Assembly (NCBI GenBank): GCA_036971715.1
Contig: JAVHJL010000007.1
Coordinates: 3,162,001 to 3,226,000 of the forward strand
Direction: 5' to 3'
DNA length: 64,000 nucleotides
From: Arthrobotrys musiformis
Taxonomy: Eukaryota; Ascomycota; Orbiliomycetes; Orbiliales; Orbiliaceae
Shown here: piece by piece, positions 57,349 to 64,000 of the stretch
How positions within the stretch are numbered: position 1 is the first letter of the stretch
Layout of the letters: the number at the start of each line of letters is the position of its first letter
Position numbers and translations under genes: made by a program
The notes under the pieces: generated by a model
The model's database searches: none
Seen by the model: only the letters and a program-made list of their open reading frames with translations
Told to the model about the DNA's origin: nothing

Positions 57349-59388
57349 TTAGTAGTAGCCAAACTCCTGTCCTGCAATCCTGAATGCCAAAACCCTGGAA
57401 TACCACCGACAATGCGCCAAATTCATACCCATAAACCAGAATCCTGGGTGTCCGCTATCCCTGAAGAGGGTGTTGAATTCTCCTTCCTCGTCGAATCCGC
57501 CGACCGGCTTGACTGCATCCTTGACACACGGGAAAATCGCACCCGCTGTCGTACGCATGTTTTGGTAGCCCTGTAGATACGAAAAGGCTATATTAGCACC
57601 TTATTCAGACGAAATGGTTTTTTAGAGGGTGGCATAACACATACTGTCGCAAGCACGACCTCTGCAGCTTCGAGCTCCTGTCCGTCTTCGAACAAGACTC
57701 CATTCTCAGTAAACTTGGTAAGTCTACCATGCTTGACACCAATCTTTCCGTCAATTATCATGCTAGAGGCACCGATATCAATATAGTAGCTTCCGCCAAC
57801 ATCGAAGTATTTGATCAACAATCCAGCGCCATCCGGACCGTCATCCGTGACAAAACCAGCCTTGTTAAGTCCCTCGATTATCCGGCCGTCTTTTTCTGGG
57901 GCTTTAAGGTCCTTTATTATGGCCTGGTGGTAAGCCTTGGTGACAGCATTGGGAAGACTGAAGAATAGCAGATCCGCCTCCTCGACTTCTGGGCCACCTT
58001 CGCAATACTATAAACCCGATTTTTTTTAGCTTGAGAACTACCTGGGATTTTGGGTGAGGAGAGGGGATACGCACGGTAGTACCGAGAAGAGCTGGCAACC
58101 CAACTTTCGACGAAAGAACGTGAGTGCTTGATCTTTGGATGATCGTAGGATAGGCACCGTTCGAATACAACGAGTGAGCGATGTCGTGGCCCGTATTCCC
58201 CGCTCCAACAACCAAGACTTTCTTCCCCTTCAACTTCTCGGGATTACTCCACCTTGAGGAATGAGTAATCGCACCCTTGTACACCTCCTGTCCTGGGAAT
58301 TTTGGAATGTTGGGCTCTCCAGAATGACCAGTGGCCAGGATGACGTGCTTTGGATTCAACGTACGTTCTTTACCCTCACGGAGAACCTTGACCGTCCATT
58401 TCCCGTTCTCGTAAGCCGACGAGGTTGGGGTTGTGGAAGTCCAGACAGGAATTTCCAAAGAACGAGCATAGAATTCAAGCCAGTCTCCCAATTTGTCCTT
58501 CGGTGTGAATACCGGCCACGTTTTGGGGAATGGGATGTATGGGAGATGATCATACCAGACTGGGTCGTGGAGGACAAGGCTGTGATAACGATTACGCCAG
58601 TTATCACCAATTCTTGGGTTCTTATCAACAATGAGCGTGGAAATACCCATGCGGGTTAGACGGGCTGCGACTGTGAGACCAGCCTGGCCCGCACCAATGA
58701 TAAGGACTGTCGGAGAGGTGGTGGTGAATTCAGAGTAGGCGGCCAGACGTTCTTTCCAGTTGGTGGGGTTCGCAGACTGGTCGCCATGGAGTCCACCGTG
58801 TGGGCGGTTGGCGCCACTCGCTTCTGGGTGTTTCTTGAGGCTTGTGAGGGTTGTATAAATCGTGAAGGCCTAAAAGATTTATGTCAGAAAATATATAAAT
58901 TTATAAAAACGGTTAGAAAGAACTTGGGTACGAACCTTCCATGTATTGTTTGAATCTAGGTACAGTCGAACAATACCTTCACCAAATCCCTCGTCTGATT
59001 CCACGTCAATATAGGCCAAGATACTAATCGCATCCTCGCTCGCTTGTAGAACCGGGAGACGCTTGTAGTTTCCAGTGGTGGGCTTGATCTTAAAGGACCC
59101 AAGTCTCTGCTCCGTCACTTCTTTGCTCAAGAACTGACTAATCTTGTCGATGCCTCGCGAAGTACGAAGATCCCAGGTGAGGAAGAGACCGTCTCGCCAG
59201 AAACCTTCGGCGAGGATGACATCCTGAAGGTCCAATACTGTGGGCTTTGAAATGGCCTTTTGGAAACGGGCGAGGTAGTCTGAAACTACTTCGGATGCAT
59301 TGATGCTGGTAGCGTTTGGGGGGGATTTGTACTTGAAGGTTGGGGGTGGGACGGCCTGTAACGGGCGGGAATGCGTATCGGCAGGCAT
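57349..59388 (-). CDS. Flavin-containing monooxygenase with N-terminal NTF2-like domain
   Basis: Four exons, 59388-58936, 58869-58075, 58007-57645 and 57570-57349, all phase 0, giving 610 residues. Residues up to about 160 look like a SnoaL/NTF2-type domain (VSDYLARFQKAI, ILAEGFWRDGLFLTWDLRTSRG). The monooxygenase part has the FAD site VLIIGAGQAGL (210-216), the NADPH site VLVVGAGNTGHDIA (about 373), ATGHSGEPNIP between them, and a late GYQNMRTTAG where class B monooxygenases have the ATGY motif. Class B flavoproteins hydroxylate N or S atoms, or perform Baeyer-Villiger or oxidative decarboxylation steps. Fungal members of this two-domain form are common and mostly of unknown substrate. The start was set at 59388 because the upstream codons (to 59457) look like leader sequence. 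A soluble enzyme is expected. Confidence 0.92.
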
Positions 59389-62313
59389 TTTGTGGTATAC
59401 TGGACAGCAGACACGGGCTCTAGTATAAGTCAAGATACACTCAAGCACTGATATCAATTGTACGGCTATTCGTCGTAGAATGTGTGTAGATGATATTTAA
59501 AAGATAATAAAATATAAATGAATTTCCACGCTGTTGAAATTGTTGATGTAGTTCAATTGGCAATCCATCGTAATCGACACTGCAATATCATAGCTTATTT
59601 ATAAGCCAAGTCGCGCGCGCGAGCTATGAAACATTTCCCTTCGTCCGTCTAGTAGGCTTGTCGATTCTTGGGTCTAAAGTTCACTTAGGCGTCGGTTGGT
59701 GAGTACCAGTATGCAAATGGCAATTGGTGTTACTCCGAGAGGGGGACGGCTCGTAGTTGCAAATGCGAATCCAACGTGACACGGAGCTAGCTCCTCTCTT
59801 TCTCTCTCTACCTCTCTCTCCCCCTACCTCTCTTTTTGCAATTGCGAGCAATGCGTATACTGTGTGTACATACACTAAAAGTGTGTGGGGGAGGTGTGTA
59901 TATGCTGGTATCGTGTGGTATAGCATGTAGTTAGTGTGGTGGCCCCGTACCGAGTTCTCCATGCGGGGTATTGCCGGGGAACCATCCATCGATATCATGC
60001 ATCTCGTAAATGCGGGGGTAACCTCTCCTGTAAAGATCCTGACGACCGAGAACCAATAGAAGGGCTTCAATCTAATCCTATGATGTCGAGTCATGGAGCC
60101 GTACGTCCTAGCCTCATATTTAGCTGTGATAAAAGGTGTCGAACGCGAACGCCCCCAGCTGCAATTGCGAAATGAAGATTTTCCGGATTTAGATCCCGGT
60201 TCCGCCCTGACTAAAGTAAGTAAGGCTTCGAGCATACAAGTCCTATCTGTACGGAGTATGCTTTGGATGCGGGGAAAGAGAGCTTGGGAGATTGCAATTG
60301 TGAATCCTACGGTGATTACTCGTGTATCTCATAACCCTATCCCTTCCATTGGATTCATGTGAATTCGTGAAGAACAGGACAACATTTGCAATATTTGGCG
60401 AAACCGAAGATGTAACTCCTCCAAGTTGCCATTCTCCCGGACCTCGATCAATATCTTCACCGTATATCAATTGAGACTCGTCCGGATGTCCGCTTATATC
60501 GCAGTACAAACCGGCCGGAGCAGATGCGCGGTTCGGATATACACCACGCCGTCGGCGACCCTGTTGGTATCGACGGCGGTACCTGGTGTATCTGTGTTTG
60601 CAATTTGTTTGAATCGGTTAATCCATCTCAGATCTCGGTGCGGTGTGGCTTTTGTTCGGTTCGGACTTGGCCTGGCGGGGGCAGATTGCCTTAAGGACAG
60701 GGAAGGCTATAATTCTGAATTCTGCCATGGGCGAAACCTCGAGACCAGGTTCCGAGTGCTGTGTTGCCGTGTTGCCCATAACCACAAACATACCTCTTTC
60801 GGATATTTTGCGTTGCAGTATCCCGTTACCTCGGTTTCTTCGCTCGCAACACCCGCCAGAGGTGTCAGGTCGTCTACAAGCTTTTTCTTCCAAGCCTTCC
60901 CAATCCAACAAAAAAACGCAAGAAACTTCCAACCATCCCCACGGGATTCCCGATCCCGCAATTGGAATCCAACAAAATAAGCCCTAAAAATCTACTAGCC
61001 CAAAACTAAAAGGAAAAACTAAAGTCTTAGATATCCCCCAGCCAATAGACATTCCCAAATCAAAAGAATACCATCGCCTTCTTGTGTGTTCTGAAAAAAC
61101 GGGCTGCAGGGCGTCTATCTAGTAACCTTCCTTAACGCGGAGCTCAACAGCGTTCCCGTAAGATCCTAAGAAAAGGTTAACATTTGACATAGCTGCGCAG
61201 TCTTGGCTTTACCTCTATACTTGCGCCATCGGGAAGCCCACTGTCTTCCGCAGTTGGTTCTTCTGGTTACAACTAGTCATTGGAGGTAGTTGAACCTGGA
61301 GATCGTTTCCCCTATACTTGCTTAGGTTGCTCAAGGTTTTTACATGGTAGGATTTTTTCAGGTAGTACGGGATTGCGGGGAGATTTTTTGATGGGTGGAA
61401 AACAGAGTTTTCCCTCTCTCTTCTTGTATTCGTCTGGGATTCGGGTCCAGATCGAAAGAAAGAGAAGAGGGTCCTTGAGGATTTGCAAATATGTTATGTA
61501 CAAAAAGGAAGACTAGGAAAAAAGATGAATGTAGAGAGCAAACGAAAGTACGCCTTCCAAAATGAGATCGAATCCCAAATAAAGTTGTAAAAAAAAAGAA
61601 TAACCTGCCATGACTTCATAGACTTCGTAATGTACAATTCCTATAATGATGATAAGAAGAAAAAAAAACCTTTGATCGATAAACCCCTCTTCTTCCTCCC
61701 ACTGATTCATGGCCTGTGATAAAGGTTAGATGATGTGAATCAAGGAAGGAAGGAAGGAAGGGGTATCTAAAATATAGACAAGAAGAGAAGGTTACACAAA
61801 TTTCCCAGTTTCTTTGTTCTTTCTTTCTTTCCTCCCTCCAAATGCAGCCCCGACTGTGTGTCCGATGGAAAAGGAATCCCTGCCATGCATGCCAGTTTCC
61901 CCGCGTCTAATATGCACCGTGCTATGATGATAATGATGATGATAGTGTATACAGGAAAGAAAAATAAACAAAAAAGAAGAAAAGAAAATACAAAGCGAAA
62001 TAAAGAATAAACAAATGAAATGTATTCAAGACGAACTCCGAGTGTCTGTGCTTATGTGGAAATGCCGTCCACAAGAGAAGTGATAGATAAAAAAAAACTG
62101 CAAAGCCGTGACCAAGAGAAATCGAAACGCCACCCATTTGATATGCCGTTAAAAGAATGACTAACTTTTGGAATTTGTTTGTTGTATGTGTGAAGAGTAA
62201 CGGATGCATCGATGACGATGATGATGATGATAGATGATAGTGATGATGGTAACCGAAGAGGAAGATAGGAATGTTATGAGGAAAGCGGAGGGAAGGGTTT
62301 AGCCATTGCAGAG
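59389..62313. other. 2.9-kb gene-free region
   Basis: A CT-rich tract at about 59790-59835, (GGAA)n at about 61743-61760, a CTTT repeat near 61815-61835 and (GAT)n at 62211-62250 are the visible structures. Frames at 59681-60235 (minus) and 60426-60980 (plus) are open but show biased composition and no motif. A short peptide at 60093 followed by GTAAGT could be a first exon, but I found no partner exon. Confidence 0.5.
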
Positions 62314-62880
62314 TCATAATTGCAACCACCACCTATCTACCCGTGAAATGGAGTTGGAGTGCTTTCGACTTCCGCTATGATGGCTGAACGTCTCCCTCTC
62401 ATCGTCACTCTGATCATCACAGCTGCTGCTATTGCTGCTCCACAGTCCCTTGAAATGGGAGATCGATAGCCTCGGCCTGATTAGGTGCCTCCGTCTGGAG
62501 GTACTCCCACTGTTTGAAGATATTGTTGTCACCGTACCCATCTGGTGATGTTGCGGCCGGACCGATGTTGGAGGCGCGGTGTCGTAGAATGGGGCTATTA
62601 AAGATAGTTGATTACAAGGGTGTGTGGAGTGAAGGATTCCCATTCCATGAGGTGTCGATCGAGGTCTTACTGCGTCGTCGTAGAGTGACGCATATGGTAA
62701 GACTGGGGAGGAACTACCAGACGACGTATAGCCGCAGGATGGTATTGTCGAAACGGGGGATTGAGATGGGCAACGGGGTATGATGTTGGCGCAGATGTTG
62801 CAGTATGAGTGATTGCAGTTGCATCTTGTACAAGTGCTGTTAGACTGGCTGCATCGGCAGCATGTCCATTCGAATTCCAT
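62314..62880 (-). CDS. Small Cys-rich protein with zinc-ribbon-like N-terminus
   Basis: Single exon, 188 residues if started at 62880; a start 33 bp upstream would also be in frame. The first 40 residues hold a cluster of Cys and His: WTCCRC (5-10), CTRCNCNHSYCNIC (17-30) and a further Cys near 37. The pattern of paired Cys around a W/H resembles small fungal zinc-ribbon proteins, so metal binding is likely. The rest is Ser/Pro/His-rich and probably disordered, with RRRHLIRPRLSISHF and a SCDDQSDDE acidic patch. No signal peptide or membrane segment. I do not recognise a specific family. The long 3' flank rich in simple repeats fits a UTR. Confidence 0.7.
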   Translation of the reverse strand: MEFEWTCCRCSQSNSTCTRCNCNHSYCNICANIIPRCPSQSPVSTIPSCGYTSSGSSSPVLPYASLYDDAVRPRSTPHGMGILHSTHPCNQLSLIAPFYDTAPPTSVRPQHHQMGTVTTISSNSGSTSRRRHLIRPRLSISHFKGLWSSNSSSCDDQSDDERETFSHHSGSRKHSNSISRVDRWWLQL

Positions 62881-64000
62881 TTTGTTTTGTGGATATGTAT
62901 GAAGAGATCCCAAGTAAATGGTGCCCTTCTATAGATTCACACCCAGTCCAATTCCTCCTTTTCCTTTTCCTGAATGAATGTATATGATATATATTCGATC
63001 TAGTTATAAGCGTAGTAATGGTTGTAGTTTTACTAGTCGGTGACGTAGATATGAAAACGAAGGTAATAATATGTCGGCCTGAGTCGAAGATCAGGTTAAA
63101 TGGTGCATGGTCTATGCAAGATAGTGTGTGGTGGATCTGCCCGTCCTTATAAATCGGGGGCTAAAAAAGACTCCCAAAAGCTTGGTGCGATCCAAGCACC
63201 AAGAAAAGAAAAGAATAAGAAGAAAAAACAAAAAAAGAATGTTGAAAGAAAATTCCTTGAAGACAGGGGTGGTGAGCGGTGGGTTTGCTTGAGTGGGCCT
63301 TAGCCTCACATTCCTAGGACAAGGCCGGGGCACGCAAAAAAGTACGAACGAACACACCACCCACATTCTCCAATAGGGGGCTTGAACAGCGAATGATCGC
63401 AGGTTGATATGGCCACGAGAGAGCGGAGCTGCTTGAGATGGGCACCAAGAAACATTCTACTTGGGAGGAATATCGCGCACAGTCACACACATTTTCAGTA
63501 ATTAACCCCTTTGGACGGGTATTCTCTGCGTGATGGCATGGCATGGCATGGCATTTCTCGAAGGATCTTAGGTGATCTTGGAACAGGATGTGTGGTGGAG
63601 TGATTGAAATGGACAAGTCCAACCAACCCCCTGCTTCGGACTAGGAGTGGCCCCTGCAGGCGCTCACCGTGAATGCTTGAATATGTGGACCAGGGTGTGT
63701 GCCTCCAACTGCTTGAAATGGGATGGTGTGAGGAAGAGTGAAAACCCACCGGCCTTCCAAGATAGACAAACGCCCCCCTTCGAGAAGACATATCGACAAG
63801 TCCTCATGGATAACGATCCCCTTTCGACAGGTGGTGAACGGGAGTTTTCTTCAAACCAGGCAGGTGATTTAAGATCAATATTGGTTCCCTTCTCCGGGGA
63901 TGTTGGAAGAATCCGATTGGGCAAATTGACAGCTCCCCATTTCCGACTGGAATGCGTTGGGCATGTTGTGACATCGATTCCACTAATTGCCAATTGCCTC
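62881..64000. other. Right end of window, no supported gene
   Basis: Includes an A-rich stretch at 63200-63250 and about four tandem copies of GGCAT (63533-63553). The minus frame at 63664-63993 is open to the window edge but has no motif, and could only be judged with more sequence. Confidence 0.45.

Noticed and set aside
59681..60235. 184-codon minus-strand frame
   Set aside because: Partly translates a CT/GA-rich simple tract (RGRERKRG) and has no motif.
60426..60980. 184-codon plus-strand frame
   Set aside because: No family signal. An overlapping frame on each strand is equally open.
1..64000. tRNA or rRNA genes
   Set aside because: Several GGTTCGAA-like stretches (for example near 6974 and 30780) were examined, but none has a matching A box or foldable arms at the right distance.

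Overview
The window looks like nuclear DNA of a filamentous ascomycete (Pezizomycotina). Genes are split by many short introns (about 50-120 bp) with GTAAGT/GTGAGT-type donors and TAG/CAG acceptors. The families are typical of that group: Zn2Cys6 regulators, a Dal5-type transporter, CIA30, CK2 beta, GPI-anchored wall proteins and fungal CorA-like proteins. Genes are sparse, with intergenic gaps of 1-5 kb rich in homopolymer runs and microsatellites. I cannot fix the genus. The exon models were built by eye from splice consensus, reading phase and family motifs. Where several exons join in phase into a full-length family member I call the gene confidently.

Layout. 2.7-9.5 kb holds a secreted single-pass membrane protein of unknown function, a five-exon CIA30-family gene and a CorA-like membrane protein that appears to carry a frameshift. 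9.5-14.1 kb has no convincing gene, but it carries a cluster of a repeated AGCASTTCGGAACT-like motif. 14.1-19.1 kb is the most striking locus: a GPI-anchored His/Cys repeat protein and a ZIP zinc transporter with a long extracellular Cys/His domain, transcribed divergently from a shared 1.46 kb region. Each protein has five copies of the same ten-residue module (C-x2-H-x5-C), and every copy is cut by an intron in the same codon and in the same phase. The arrangement recalls the zincophore/transporter pairs of Aspergillus fumigatus (aspf2/zrfC) and Candida albicans (PRA1/ZRT1), with a partner that does not look like Pra1/Aspf2. 20.2 kb carries the CK2 regulatory subunit.

22-40 kb looks like a catabolic gene cluster: an aldo-keto reductase, a Dal5-type MFS transporter, two related short-chain dehydrogenases, a Zn2Cys6 regulator, an RpiB-type sugar-phosphate isomerase and a full-length dihydroxyacetone-kinase-type kinase. 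Polyol dehydrogenase, ketose kinase and RpiB isomerase together match the logic of tetritol (erythritol/threitol) breakdown through erythrulose to erythrose 4-phosphate, as in the Yarrowia erythritol cluster. The octamer ATCCGGGG recurs in the transporter/dehydrogenase promoter region and around the regulator.

40.6-64 kb holds a repetitive GPI-anchored protein with a duplicated six-Cys module, a degenerate kinase, a START-domain protein, a second Zn2Cys6 regulator, an AhpD-like protein tail-to-tail with an NTF2-fused flavin monooxygenase, and a small Cys-rich protein. A short repeat with a 15-base core, CTGGG[AT]ACG[AG]GAC[CA]A, occurs at least six times in the intergenic DNA across the window.
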